Translations under genes and position numbers: made by a program
Shown here: positions 36,386 through 45,906 of the stretch, in pieces
Layout of the letters: every line of letters begins with the position of its first letter
Numbering within the stretch: position 1 is the first letter of the stretch
Assembly: GCA_963723235.1 (NCBI GenBank)
Contig: CAVRPV010000010.1
Span: 248,001-312,000 of the forward strand
From: CAIRTM01 sp963723235
GTDB taxonomy: Bacteria; Desulfobacterota; WTBG01; CAIYCZ01; CAIRTM01
Direction of reading: 5' to 3'
DNA length: 64,000 nucleotides
The notes under the pieces: generated by a model
Databases searched by the model: none
Told to the model about the DNA's origin: nothing
The model's input: only the letters and a program-made list of their open reading frames with translations

Positions 36386-38305
36386 ATGGAACACGTAACA
36401 ATAACGCTCAGCGACAATACAACCCACAGCATTGCTGCAGGCCTGCCTGCAGTTGAATTGCTCAAGGATTTCAAGGATATAAAGAATCCAGTAGCGGTTA
36501 AAATTGACAATAGGGCATGCGATTTGCACACTGCGCTTGATCACGACACTCGTATTGAGTTTATAACTGCCGACTCCCCCGACGGACTTGATATTCTGCG
36601 CCATAGCGTTTCGCACCTCATGGCACATGCGGTAAAAATACTGTTCCCCAAAGTACAGGTAACAATCGGTCCGTCAATAGCCGATGGCTTCTATTACGAC
36701 TTCGACACACCCGAGCCATTTACCCCGGCGGATCTGGATAAAATCGAAGAGAAAATGCAAGCGCTGGCCAAGCAGAATATCCCGATCAGGCGTCGAGAAA
36801 TGACGCGCGACGAAGCCATACAGCTTTTTCACGATAAGGGTGAAACGTACAAGGTTGAAATCATCAACGAGCTTCCTCCCGAAGAAATCGTGAGCCTGTA
36901 CGAGCAGGGTGACTTTATTGACCTTTGCCGCGGCCCTCACCTGCCCTCCACTGGCAAAATCAAAGCTTTTAAGCTGACCAGCCTGGCCGGAGCCTACTGG
37001 CGTGGCAGTGAAAAAAATAAAATGTTGCAGCGCATCTACGGCACTGCATTCCCTGACAAAAAAACACTGACGGCGCACCTGCAACTAATCGAGGAAGCGA
37101 AAAAACGCGATCATCGCAAGCTCGGTCGTGAGCTTGATCTGTATAATATCTACGATGAAGCCGGCGCAGGCTTAATAGTCTATCATCCTAAGGGAGCACT
37201 GTTGCGTCGAATACTGGAAGATTTTGAAATTAAGCAACACCTTCGGCGCGGGTATCAACTGGTAAAGGGTCCGCAGATATTAAAGCTGGAACTGTGGGAA
37301 AAATCAGGTCACTTGGATAATTATCGCGAAAACATGTATTTCACCGAGGTCGATGAAAAACAGTACGGCCTTAAACCGATGAACTGCCTTGCGCATATGC
37401 TGATTTACAACTCGTCGCGCAGAAGTTACAAAGAGTTGCCACTGCGCTACTTTGAGCTCGGAACGGTTAATCGCCATGAGAAATCCGGAGTCCTGCACGG
37501 ACTTACCAGGGTACGCGAATTCACCCAGGATGATGCTCATATCCTATGCACACCGGAACAGCTCAATCAGGAAATTCTCAACATCATTCAATTCATAACG
37601 GATGTCATGGCGGTATTCGATTTTGAGTGTGCTGTTGAGCTCAGCACACGGCCCGCAAAGTCAATCGGTACTGATCTTGACTGGCAGCGCGCAACTGACG
37701 CACTTGAATCCGCATTAAAGACGTGCAACTGCATGTATGAAATAAATGCTGGTGATGGTGCATTTTACGGACCAAAAATTGATTTTAAGCTCCAAGACAG
37801 CCTGAAGCGTTCCTGGCAGTGCGCAACAATACAATGCGATTTTGTACTGCCTGAACGCTTTGATTTAAGCTATATCGGTCCTGATGGTGAAAAACACCGG
37901 CCGGTCATGCTGCACCGGGTTATTCTTGGTTCGCTTGAGCGTTTTATTGGTATTTTGATAGAACACTACGCCGGAGCTTTTCCGGCATGGCTGGCACCGG
38001 TTCAGGCCCAGATCATCACTATCTCCGACGAGCAGCATGCCTACGCGTGTGATGTGCATGCACGGCTTCTTGCTCAAGATATCCGGGCCGAGATTGATCT
38101 GCGCAACGAGAGCCTGAATTTTAAAATAAGGGAAGCTCAGGTGCAAAAAATTCCATATATGCTCATAATCGGCAATAACGAGATGCAGGCCGGCGGTATT
38201 GCTCCGCGCACCCGTACCGGTACAAACCTGGGCTGTATGCCTGTTGAAGAATTTGTTACCCTTCTGCAACAGGACTGCCGCAGTGCCTTAAAAACGCTGA
38301 TATAA
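36386..38305 (+). CDS. thrS: Threonyl-tRNA synthetase
   Basis: 639-residue class II synthetase. TGS domain (VTITLSDNTTHSIAAGLPAVE), editing domain with HSVSHLMAHAVKILFP and a second zinc-type His/Cys set (DLCRGPHLPSTG), catalytic core (GPQILKLELWEKSGH, KPMNCLAHM, RYFELGTVNRHEKSG, TQDDAHIL, MLHRVILGSLERFIG) and the anticodon domain. ATG 36386 matches the family N-terminus; TTG 36356 would add ten residues. It heads the classic thrS-infC-rpmI-rplT-pheS-pheT-ihfA-merR order. No frame disruption over 1.9 kb. I see no T-box leader. Confidence 0.96.
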   Translation: MEHVTITLSDNTTHSIAAGLPAVELLKDFKDIKNPVAVKIDNRACDLHTALDHDTRIEFITADSPDGLDILRHSVSHLMAHAVKILFPKVQVTIGPSIADGFYYDFDTPEPFTPADLDKIEEKMQALAKQNIPIRRREMTRDEAIQLFHDKGETYKVEIINELPPEEIVSLYEQGDFIDLCRGPHLPSTGKIKAFKLTSLAGAYWRGSEKNKMLQRIYGTAFPDKKTLTAHLQLIEEAKKRDHRKLGRELDLYNIYDEAGAGLIVYHPKGALLRRILEDFEIKQHLRRGYQLVKGPQILKLELWEKSGHLDNYRENMYFTEVDEKQYGLKPMNCLAHMLIYNSSRRSYKELPLRYFELGTVNRHEKSGVLHGLTRVREFTQDDAHILCTPEQLNQEILNIIQFITDVMAVFDFECAVELSTRPAKSIGTDLDWQRATDALESALKTCNCMYEINAGDGAFYGPKIDFKLQDSLKRSWQCATIQCDFVLPERFDLSYIGPDGEKHRPVMLHRVILGSLERFIGILIEHYAGAFPAWLAPVQAQIITISDEQHAYACDVHARLLAQDIRAEIDLRNESLNFKIREAQVQKIPYMLIIGNNEMQAGGIAPRTRTGTNLGCMPVEEFVTLLQQDCRSALKTLI

Positions 38306-38336
38306 AAATTATTTATATCATACGGAGGATTCGACC

Positions 38337-38870
38337 ATAGAAAAGAAAAATGATACCAGCCAGGCCCCGATTAATACAGCCATCAAGGCTCCATTGCTAC
38401 GGGTTATCGACGGTGAAGGAAATCAACTCGGCATTATAACAAATCAGCAGGCCCAGACCATAGCTGCGGAACAGGGCCTCGATCTTGTTGAGGTTTCCAC
38501 CAATACTGACCCGCCGGTATGCCGGCTGATGGATTATGGAAAATTCAAGTATCAGCAGAGCAAAAAACAGCAAAAAAAAGCAACGGTTCACAGAGTACAA
38601 ACCAAGGAAATCAAGCTGAGACCTTTTACTGGTGAACACGATCTTGAGGTTAAGGTGCGTCACATGCTTGAATTTCTTGATCGCGGACACAAGGTTAAAG
38701 TCAATGTTGTTTTCCGCGGACGGGAAATGCGCTTCAGGGAACATGGCGATACTATCCTGAAGAAAGTTACCGATCTGGTTGAGGAAAACGGTTTAATTGA
38801 ACGGGAAGCGCGCGTTGAAGGCCGCAACATGGTAATGATACTTGCACCCCGCAAAACGACCAGTAATTAA
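38337..38870 (+). CDS. infC: Translation initiation factor IF-3, with AUA start codon
   Basis: 177-residue IF-3, which checks the start codon and blocks premature 50S joining. The N-domain (INTAIKAPLLRVIDGEGNQLGII, cut here by residues visible at 38381-38447) and C-domain (KEIKLRPFTGEHDLEVKVRHMLEFL, VVFRGREM) are complete. The first canonical codon in frame, TTG 38394, would remove the conserved N-terminus. ATA at 38337 has GGAGG (38324-38328) eight bases upstream and is the only good start. IF-3 of many bacteria begins with a rare codon (AUU in E. coli) so that IF-3 represses its own synthesis; the same autoregulation is inferred here. Confidence 0.9.
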   Translation: MEKKNDTSQAPINTAIKAPLLRVIDGEGNQLGIITNQQAQTIAAEQGLDLVEVSTNTDPPVCRLMDYGKFKYQQSKKQQKKATVHRVQTKEIKLRPFTGEHDLEVKVRHMLEFLDRGHKVKVNVVFRGREMRFREHGDTILKKVTDLVEENGLIEREARVEGRNMVMILAPRKTTSN

Positions 38871-38893
38871 AGAACACAGGAGTACGTGAAACA

Positions 38894-39091
38894 ATGCCAA
38901 AAATCAAAACATGTCGCGGAGCTGCAAAGCGGTTCTCACTGACGAAAAGTGGAAAAGTTAAACGTAACAAGGCTTTTACAAGTCATATCTTGACGTCGAA
39001 GTCAACGAAACGCAAACGCAACCTTCGACAGTCAACCCTGATCAGCAAAGCTGAGCAGCGCAATGTGCGGCGCCTGATCCCGTATGCTTAA
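38894..39091 (+). CDS. rpmI: 50S ribosomal protein L35
   Basis: 65-residue basic protein of the large subunit. It begins MPKIKTCRGAAKRFSLT and holds the family's KSGKVKRNKAFTSHILT and RRLIPYA end. It is 23 bases after infC and 64 bases before rplT, in the conserved infC-rpmI-rplT order. In E. coli L20 represses this transcript; I did not identify an equivalent pseudoknot here. Confidence 0.97.
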   Translation: MPKIKTCRGAAKRFSLTKSGKVKRNKAFTSHILTSKSTKRKRNLRQSTLISKAEQRNVRRLIPYA

Positions 39092-39155
39092 AATTGTTGC
39101 ATCGATACAATCATAAGGAAGTCAAGAATAACTGTTTTATTGAAAGGTAGCACCA

Positions 39156-39506
39156 ATGCCACGCGTTAAAAGAGGGTATACATTACGTCGCCGGAGAAAA
39201 CGTCTTTTAAAATTAGCCAAGGGCTTTCGCGGCCCGCGGGGAAATCTGTATAGAATAGCCCGGGAAGCCGTTGATCGCGCACTGAATTATGCCTACCGCG
39301 ACCGTCGAGCGCGCAAACGCGATTTTCGCCGTCTCTGGATTGCCCGCATCAATGCTGCTGCACGCATCAATGATATGAGCTACAGCCGCTTGATTTCAGG
39401 ACTCGCAAAAGCCAATGTCGCTATAGACCGAAAAATACTTTCCGATATGGCCATCAGCGATCCGGGTTCATTCACACGTTTGGCTGCTATTGCCAGGGGA
39501 AACTGA
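39156..39506 (+). CDS. rplT: 50S ribosomal protein L20
   Basis: 116-residue L20, which nucleates 50S assembly on 23S rRNA. Recognised by MPRVKRGYTLRRRRKRLLKLA at the N-terminus, GFRGPRGNLYRIAREAVDRAL and the RRDFRRLWIARINAA-like segment. Full length. It precedes pheS by about 50 bases. Confidence 0.97.
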   Translation: MPRVKRGYTLRRRRKRLLKLAKGFRGPRGNLYRIAREAVDRALNYAYRDRRARKRDFRRLWIARINAAARINDMSYSRLISGLAKANVAIDRKILSDMAISDPGSFTRLAAIARGN

Positions 39507-39557
39507 TTATTTTTCTGTGCGCTATCCTTCTATATACGCCGTAGACTATGCGAGCGG

Positions 39558-40591
39558 ATGAGCAGAGCTGCAATGAACGACGAATGCGCAACAATCAGGG
39601 CCGATTTCGATGCTGCAATAACAAAAGCCGCTTCTGAAAACGATCTCTATCAGATCAAGAGCAAATACCTCGGACGCAACAGCCAGCTCATTGCAATTAT
39701 AAAGGCACTGAAGGACCTACCGCCTGAAGAGCGTGCAGTAATCGGCAAAACAGCTAACGCCTTAAAGAACAGTTTGCAGCAGGCTGTTGATGACGCGCTA
39801 GAAACGATGCGGCAGGACCGCAAAACCCAAGTCAATCACCGCGCAGGCGCCTGACATAACACTACCTGGGCGCGTGACGGAGATTGGGACGCTACACCCT
39901 GTTTCGCTCGTTACCGAAAAGATTACAGCAATATTTACAGCATTAGGCTTCAGTGTTGTCGATGGTCCTGAAATTGAGCTTGATTTCTTTAACTTCGAGG
40001 CCCTCAATATCCCCAAAGATCATCCTGCACGCGACATGCATGATACGTTTTATGTGTCCGATGAACAACTTCTGCGAACACATACCTCGCCGGTACAGAT
40101 TCGCACCATGCAAAAAATGCAGCCGCCGCTGAGAATTTTATGCCCCGGGAAAGTATACCGCTGCGATTCAGATATCTCCCATACACCCATGTTCCATCAA
40201 ATTGAAGGACTCATGGTGGATGAAAATATCAATTTTGGAGACTTGAAAGGTATATTAACAATCCTCATCCACCGGTTGTTCGGCGATCAGAACAGCCATC
40301 CGTTTTCGACCGAGTTTTTTCCCTTTCACCGAGCCTAGCGCAGAAGTCGATATTCAGTGTGTTATGTGCAGAGGCAAAGGCTGCCGGGTCTGCTCAAAAA
40401 CTGGCTGGTTAGAAATCCTCGGTTGCGGCCTCGTCAATCCGATCGTTTTTAAAAATGCGGGCTATGATCCCGATGCGGTCACAGGACTTGCTTTCGGTCT
40501 CGGTGTTGAACGGATTGCCATGCTGACCTATGGCATTAACGATATCCGTTTATTTTATGAAAACGATGTACGTTTTCTTGCCCAGTTTTAA
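39558..40591 (+). CDS. pheS: Phenylalanyl-tRNA synthetase alpha subunit (two apparent +1 insertions)
   Basis: Catalytic subunit of the alpha2-beta2 PheRS. N-terminal coiled-coil (AITKAASENDLYQIKSKYLGR), then HPVSLVTEKITAIFTALGF, GPEIELDFFNFEALN, DTFYV, LLRTHTSPVQIR, GKVYRCDSDISHTPMFHQIEG and, after the second break, RFRPSFFPFTEPSAEVD, GWLEILGCGLVNP and AFGLGVERIAML. Extra bases lie at about 39834-39835 (Q-V-ITAQAPDITLPG resumes) and 40299-40302 (SH-RFRPS resumes). Joined length 343 residues, as expected. A CMCRGKGCRVC-like insertion (Cys at 40358-40393) occurs in the motif-3 region. Both breaks fall in conserved sequence, so sequence error is likely. Confidence 0.91.
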
Positions 40592-40600
40592 TGGTGTAAT

Positions 40601-43012
40601 ATGCTGCTGAGTTTGCGCTGGTTACAGGAATTTGTTGAAATCCCGCGTTTCAGTTCAAGAGTTTGCCCATACGCTGACCATGAGCGGCTTTGAAATTGAG
40701 AGCATCGAGGAAATTGGACCGCAATGGGACCATATCATTGTTGCAGAGGTGCTTGAAAGTTCACAGCATCCAGATGCCGATAAACTCACAATCAACACTG
40801 TGCATACCGGTGACCAAACCCTGCAGGTGGTATGCGGTGCCCCGAATGTTCGCCCCGGAAAAAAAGTCGCTCTGGCCCTGTCTGGCGCAACATTTTCCAG
40901 CGGTCTTATTATAAAACGATCAAAAATAAGGGGGCAGATTTCAGAGGGCATGCTATGCTCTGCGGCTGAACTTTCAATCGGGGCTGCAGACGGCGGTATT
41001 CTTGAGCTGGACGAAAGTCTGACAGTCGGAACGCCTCTGGCCGATGCGCTTGATCTGCGCGATACTATACTGGACGTGAGTATTACGCCGAATCGTTCTG
41101 ATTGTCTGAGCGTGATTGGAATGGCGAGAGAAGTTTCTGCATTGTTTGATCAACCCCTTGGTATACCGACCTATTCGCTTCCGGTAACCGGGCCGTCTAT
41201 TACAGACATGATTGCGATTGACATACAGGCGCCTGCAGCTTGTCCGCGTTATTGCGCCGGGTATGCTTATGATATAATCATTAAAGCTGCCCCGTTGTGG
41301 ATGCGACAGCGTCTCGAGAATTGCGGCATTCGTTCAATAAATAATATTGTCGATATTACCAATTACGTTTTGCTGGAATGGGGTCAACCGTTGCATGCGT
41401 TTGACTATCGCGGACTACGCGGGTCTCAAATCGTTGTTCGTCAGGCTGACAACGACGAGACATTCACAACCCTCGACAATACGACACATACCCTGCCATC
41501 AGGAACGCTTATGATCTGCGATGCTGAACTGCCCCAGGCGCTGGCAGGCATCATGGGCGGCCTTGATTCGAGCATCACCGCAGCAAACAAATACGGTTTT
41601 ACTGGAAAGCGCTTATTTTACCCCTGCATCTATTGCGACAACCGGAAGATCGCTTGGCATCAAAACCGAAGCTTCGCTGCGCTTTGAAAAAGGTGTTGAC
41701 CCAAACGGTGTTATAACATCACTGAAACGGGCAGCAGCGTTGATTGTAGAGCTTAAGGCCGGTTCAGTTGCTGCCGGACTGATCGACAACTACCCTGCCC
41801 CGGTTCTCGTCCAGCCCCCAATTGACCTATATATCAGTACCGTTAATAAAACACTCGGATTAAACCTTGACGCGCAATCCATTACCCGACACCTCATACG
41901 CTTACATATGCACGTTACACCCTGCGGGACTGACAAACTTGCAGTAACCCCTCCCTCGCACCGCTATGATATCATTTCACAGATTGATATTATTGAAGAA
42001 ATTGCCCGCATGAACGGCTATGACACTATCCCGGTGACCTACCCGTTGGTGAGTCTCGCTAGTGCCGTACCGAATGTTACACTCGATATTACAGTCAAAG
42101 CAAAAAAACTGCTGACATCCGCCGGCTTCAGTGAAGTCATCAATTTTAGTTTTCACGATCCGGAACTGCTTGCCGTTCTGCGCTTTACGGTTGGTGACGA
42201 ACGCCGCGACCCAATCAAACTTCTTAATCCGCTTTCAGCTTCACAGTCAGCAATGCGAACCACAATCCTGGGCAGTCTGTTGCAAAACCTCCAGCACAAT
42301 TTGCATGCAAACCGATGCCCCGCCCTTTCTGTCTTTGAAATAAGTAATGTATTTCTTAAAAATTCATCCGGCACGATCAATGAAAAACGAATGCTGGCCG
42401 GCCTTTCCTACGGAGTAAACCATACGAATTCCTGGGCCGTGCCCAACCGGGCGGCGGATATATTTGACATCAAGGGCTGTATTGAAATGCTGCTGACAGG
42501 CTTGAGTATTGATACCTTCAGATTTGAAATCGGTAGCCAGGAACCTTATTTAACAACCGGTACAGGCATGCAGATCTTTATTGGTGACACATACTGCGGT
42601 TCATGCGGCACAATACACCCGGATATTTCCGAGCGCTTTGATGCAGACAAACCCGTACACGTGTTTGAACTTGATTTTAATCTTATCTGCACCTATTATT
42701 CAGAGCAGAAAACCTATATGTCTTTTTCGCGCTTCCCGGCAGTTCAGCGCGACCTTGCGCTGGTTGATAGACCAGTCAGTTACAGCAGCTGAGGTCTCCT
42801 TAGCGATTGCTGCTCACAAAAACAAACTCCTCAAGGAGTGGCATGTGTTTGATTTCTACCAGGGGGGCAGCATTGCACCCGGGAAAAAAAGTATTGCATA
42901 TCGATTGACATTCCAATCTGATGAGAGGACATTGACTGACAGTGAAGTCAATAAAATCCACGACAGGTTGCTTGACTCCCTGCGCGAGCAGATTGGGGCT
43001 GAGCTGAGATAA
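40601..43012 (+). CDS. pheT: Phenylalanyl-tRNA synthetase beta subunit (three apparent +1 insertions)
   Basis: About 802 residues when joined. The N-terminus MLLSLRWLQEFVEI starts at ATG 40601, ten bases after pheS. The EMAP-like tRNA-binding domain (HIIVAEVLESSQHPDADKL, VVCGAPNVRPG), B3/B4 editing domain (NNIVDITNYVLLEWGQPLHAFD), B5 domain and C-terminal anticodon-binding ferredoxin-like domain (FSRFPAVQRDLALV, then VTAAEVSLAI) are all present. Extra bases lie near 40643-40647, 41588-41591 (an AAA run) and 42767-42770. Each is fixed by homology on both sides. Confidence 0.9.
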
Positions 43013-43045
43013 TACATAGTAACCGTGGTGTTAAAGGAGCTTAAC

Positions 43046-43321
43046 ATGACCAAGGCAGATCTGATCGAAGCAATCTACGAAAAAGTGGGGCTTTCAAAAA
43101 AAGAATCAAGCCAAATCGTCGAACATATTTTTGATTTAATTCGTTCGCGACTGGAGAACGGTGGAAAAGTTAAGATTTCAGGATTTGGTAATTTCACGAT
43201 CCGTGAAAAAAACGTCCGCCGTGGTCGTAACCCCCAAACCGGTGATGAAATCAAGATTGCCGCCAGAAACGTATTGACGTTCAAGGCAAGCCCGGTTCTT
43301 AAAAAGTCCCTTAACGCTTAA
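43046..43321 (+). CDS. ihfA: Integration host factor alpha subunit / HU-family DNA-bending protein
   Basis: 91-residue nucleoid protein. The start MTKADLIEAIYEKVGLSKKE, the IHF-alpha-type motif VKISGFGNFTIREKNVRRGRNPQTG (beta-arm RGRNPQTG with the DNA-intercalating Pro) and position after pheT identify IHF alpha rather than HU. ATG 43046 has AAAGGAG seven bases upstream; a GTG/ATG seven codons earlier is rejected. Partner IHF beta is not in the window. The pheT-ihfA-merR order is typical of proteobacteria including deltaproteobacteria. Confidence 0.94.
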   Translation: MTKADLIEAIYEKVGLSKKESSQIVEHIFDLIRSRLENGGKVKISGFGNFTIREKNVRRGRNPQTGDEIKIAARNVLTFKASPVLKKSLNA

Positions 43322-43401
43322 CAGAGGACACATCGGCTCAAAATGTTGAACGATTTCGGAACCGTATCTGGCAACGAGCCGAATATGAAAGGTCACTACA
43401 T

Positions 43402-43770
43402 ATGAAGACCGACCCACTCCCCGATAAGTTGTACTTCAAAATTGGTGAGGTCAGCGCGTTGACTGGTGTAGAACCTTATATATTGAGGTATTGGGAATCA
43501 GAATTCAAACTGATAAAACCCTACCGGACTAAAACAAATCAACGCCTCTATCGCAAAAAAGATGTCGAAGCAATTATTAAAATAAAAAAAATGCTGTACG
43601 AACAAAAATTTACCATTGCAGGCGCTAAAAAGAGAATCAAGGAAACCCCTGAGCATACCCCGCAGGCCCAGATGTCGTTAGGATTTATCAACCCGGAATA
43701 TGTTGACCTACTTAAATCAACCAGAAATGAATTGCAGGAAATTGTTTCTCTGCTGGGAAAACCATTATAA
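43402..43770 (+). CDS. MerR-family transcriptional regulator
   Basis: 122-residue regulator with an N-terminal MerR helix-turn-helix (YFKIGEVSALTGVEPYILRYWESEF, about residues 10-35), a wing (RTKTNQRLYRKKDVEAI) and a short coiled-coil tail. The tail is short and has no Cys or drug-binding domain, so it is not a metal sensor. This small MerR type commonly follows ihfA in deltaproteobacteria; its targets are not known to me. Last gene of the thrS-to-merR run. Confidence 0.92.
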   Translation: MKTDPLPDKLYFKIGEVSALTGVEPYILRYWESEFKLIKPYRTKTNQRLYRKKDVEAIIKIKKMLYEQKFTIAGAKKRIKETPEHTPQAQMSLGFINPEYVDLLKSTRNELQEIVSLLGKPL

Positions 43771-43848
43771 ACCAATGATCCATCCCCCACATACCCACGG
43801 CAATCCCAACCGGGGAAAACCTTGAGGGAGATACAGAAGGAGCACACG

Positions 43849-43977
43849 ATGAATCAACACGATATACGACTGTTCGACAAAGATGATCCACAGACAGCAC
43901 CTGGAATTATAAAGGAAATAAAAAAGGCCACGGCTGATGCTGGGGACAAGTATGAAACGCTTTGTCGTTACCCATGA
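43849..43977 (+). CDS. Small ORF (42 aa), unknown
   Basis: ATG 43849 has AAGGAG seven bases upstream (43837-43842), a strong ribosome-binding site. The product is hydrophilic (starts MNQHDIRLFDKDDPQTAPG, ends ETLCRYP). Its 3' part overlaps the start of the next small ORF by 26 bases in the +1 frame. Given the many one-base insertions in this sequence, the two may be one acidic protein of about 90 residues. No family recognised. Confidence 0.45.
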   Translation: MNQHDIRLFDKDDPQTAPGIIKEIKKATADAGDKYETLCRYP

Positions 43978-44113
43978 ACCGATCAATTTAAAAGCAAAAC
44001 TGGCTGTCAAGAAGCGTGCGCCGGCTCCGAAGCCCTATCTTCATGTTGATGAAGACGAAGAGATAATTGATGAGGATTACACGGATGACGATGATAACGG
44101 AATTGACCTGTAG
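43952..44113 (+). CDS. Small acidic-tailed ORF (53 aa), unknown
   Basis: ATG 43952 lies behind GGGGACAAGT. The product has a basic, Lys/Ala/Pro-rich half (LKAKLAVKKRAPAPKP) and a strongly acidic tail (DEDEEIIDEDYTDDDDN). Biased composition of this sort is more protein-like than random sequence. It may be a free protein or the C-terminal part of the preceding ORF if one base is extra near 43950. No function can be given. Confidence 0.45.
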   Translation: MKRFVVTHEPINLKAKLAVKKRAPAPKPYLHVDEDEEIIDEDYTDDDDNGIDL

Positions 44114-44477
44114 CGTTTCAGTTGATCCCGAAAGCGTACTTTCATCCTTTACAGACGTAATCAAGATACAGGCTCGAGCTGAAGTGTCTTGAGGCTTACA
44201 CAGGCATATCAACCTGACAGCTTTCCGCTGATCCCGTGTGCACCCTTGGACGTAGCGTTTCGCATCAGTACAACGGCCGGATAGTCGGGCTTCAGTCCGA
44301 GATTTATGAAATATAGCACCAGCGCACAATCCCGGACATGCATATCAAACGTCATCATACGAAGTCACTTTACAATAAAACTGTTTCGTTACTCACGCGC
44401 GAATCCTGTCGTATTGATATGTACCAATGACACGCAGATCGCTCCCGCTTATAGGCAAAAGCACCCAGGGGTACCAT
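44114..44477. other. Gap without recognisable gene
   Basis: 364 bases between the acidic small ORF and the HPr-domain gene. Only short dyads (GAAAG-CGTA-CTTTC near 44128) are seen. A 113-codon reverse frame here has no ribosome-binding site or family and covers the acidic ORF, so I treat it as chance. AT-rich sequence at 44360-44400 may hold the promoter of the next gene. Confidence 0.4.
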
Positions 44478-45788
44478 ATGGAATTTTCAATTGAAATCAT
44501 TAAAGAATCTGAATTTGTACCCCTTGCAGATAACGCCTCTCAAGGCCTGCTCAAATATGCAGCCCATTTCACAGAACGGACCAATGCCCGGCTCAGCAAA
44601 AAAAATCTTGTCGCCCTTGTAAAGGAATCCGTAGAACTGGAAGACTTTCTGGATGACCACGGCGCCCGCAGCAATAAAAACTGGTTATATTATGGTGAAA
44701 TTGTCGCTTCGCTCAGGGGGTTTGCCGGCATTGCCTATATGATTAATCATATATTGAGCCGATTGAAATTTTATAATCTTGATGAACAGAACATCAGCGC
44801 TTTCATGGGCGATGCAGAGAAACGGCTTGATTTTCTTAACAAATCTATTCTTGCGCTGTTTGAAACACTCCTGGATGAAGCGAGTAATCTCAAACTCAGT
44901 ATCCCCAAGCCTGACATGCATCACGAGGTCTTTGACGACCGCATAGTTGTAAAAGTGTTGCCTGGTAACAGGGATCAAGAAGATGTCAGCGATATTCATG
45001 AATACATTTTCCGGGTTTCCTCAAAACTCGTGGATGCTGTGAAGGCATCGCAAGCGATTTTCATAGAAAGAAAAATACCCAAAAAAAACCTGCATGGCGA
45101 TATCATACCGGAACGCATTAATGAGGAGACCTTGCGGCATCTTGAAATGCATGTGCACAATGCCCAGTCAATGTATGACACCTATATACAAAAGACACCT
45201 CTGGAGTCCGAAACCCCACAACTTAAATCCCTGCGCGGCTATATTTCGGTTTCACTGCATCTGCTGAGTATTGCCAAGGAACTCACCCATTTTTATGAAC
45301 GACATGAAAGCAGCATACGACGGGAAGTTACGCATAAAAAAATTGCGCTTCTGATAAAACATACCGATGTACTGGAAACAATTGTCAATTTTGCTCTCTA
45401 CCACTACACTATTTTTATATCCAAAACCGAGCAGCTGGCACATCAAATTCTGGCACAATTCTCCGTAACCATTACAGCATCGGTTCCTGTACCTGCAGGG
45501 CTTGGTTTTCATTTAAGACCATCAACGCTTGTTGCCAAAATCGCCCTGCATTACGGCGGAACGGTTACCATGATCTTGAATAATAAGGAATTTGATGCCA
45601 CCAGTGTCATCGATATAATGTGGGCGGGAGGTATTATCAAAAAAGAAGCTATCAGCGAGGTTGTATTTACCGGTGATAAAAATGCGATTAAAGACATCAT
45701 CACATTAGCGAACGTTAATTACGGGGAAGATACACTCGGAAACAGTACTGACTTGCCGGACTCACTCAAGTACCTGCGCCAAAGCTGA
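44478..45788 (+). CDS. Helical protein with C-terminal HPr-like phosphocarrier domain
   Basis: 436-residue protein. Residues 1 to about 325 are alpha-helical without a recognised family; the C-terminal 90 residues form an HPr domain. The phosphorylatable His is residue 345 (codon 45510-45512) in AGLGFHLRPSTLVAK, matching the HPr active-site pattern H-x-R-P. The serine-site region reads FDATSVIDIMWAGG. A PTS EI or HPr-like phosphate donor is not in the window. The Met at 44478 follows AGGGG; an upstream ATG at 44427 gives a non-homologous extension. Role inferred: regulatory phosphoacceptor rather than sugar transport. It converges with the DUF4388-GTPase operon. Confidence 0.75.
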   Translation: MEFSIEIIKESEFVPLADNASQGLLKYAAHFTERTNARLSKKNLVALVKESVELEDFLDDHGARSNKNWLYYGEIVASLRGFAGIAYMINHILSRLKFYNLDEQNISAFMGDAEKRLDFLNKSILALFETLLDEASNLKLSIPKPDMHHEVFDDRIVVKVLPGNRDQEDVSDIHEYIFRVSSKLVDAVKASQAIFIERKIPKKNLHGDIIPERINEETLRHLEMHVHNAQSMYDTYIQKTPLESETPQLKSLRGYISVSLHLLSIAKELTHFYERHESSIRREVTHKKIALLIKHTDVLETIVNFALYHYTIFISKTEQLAHQILAQFSVTITASVPVPAGLGFHLRPSTLVAKIALHYGGTVTMILNNKEFDATSVIDIMWAGGIIKKEAISEVVFTGDKNAIKDIITLANVNYGEDTLGNSTDLPDSLKYLRQS

Positions 45789-45906
45789 ATGAAGAGCCGC
45801 ACCCAGGGGAATATTTTACAGGTGATTCAAACGTGCCGTTGCTCAGCCGTATGATGCACATACTATCTTCCCGGAGCTGACATGGGCATTGATTCACCAC
45901 AGTTGC

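Noticed and set aside
43988..44329. 113-codon reverse-strand ORF after merR
   Set aside because: Largely the shadow of the acidic small ORF; no start signal and no family.
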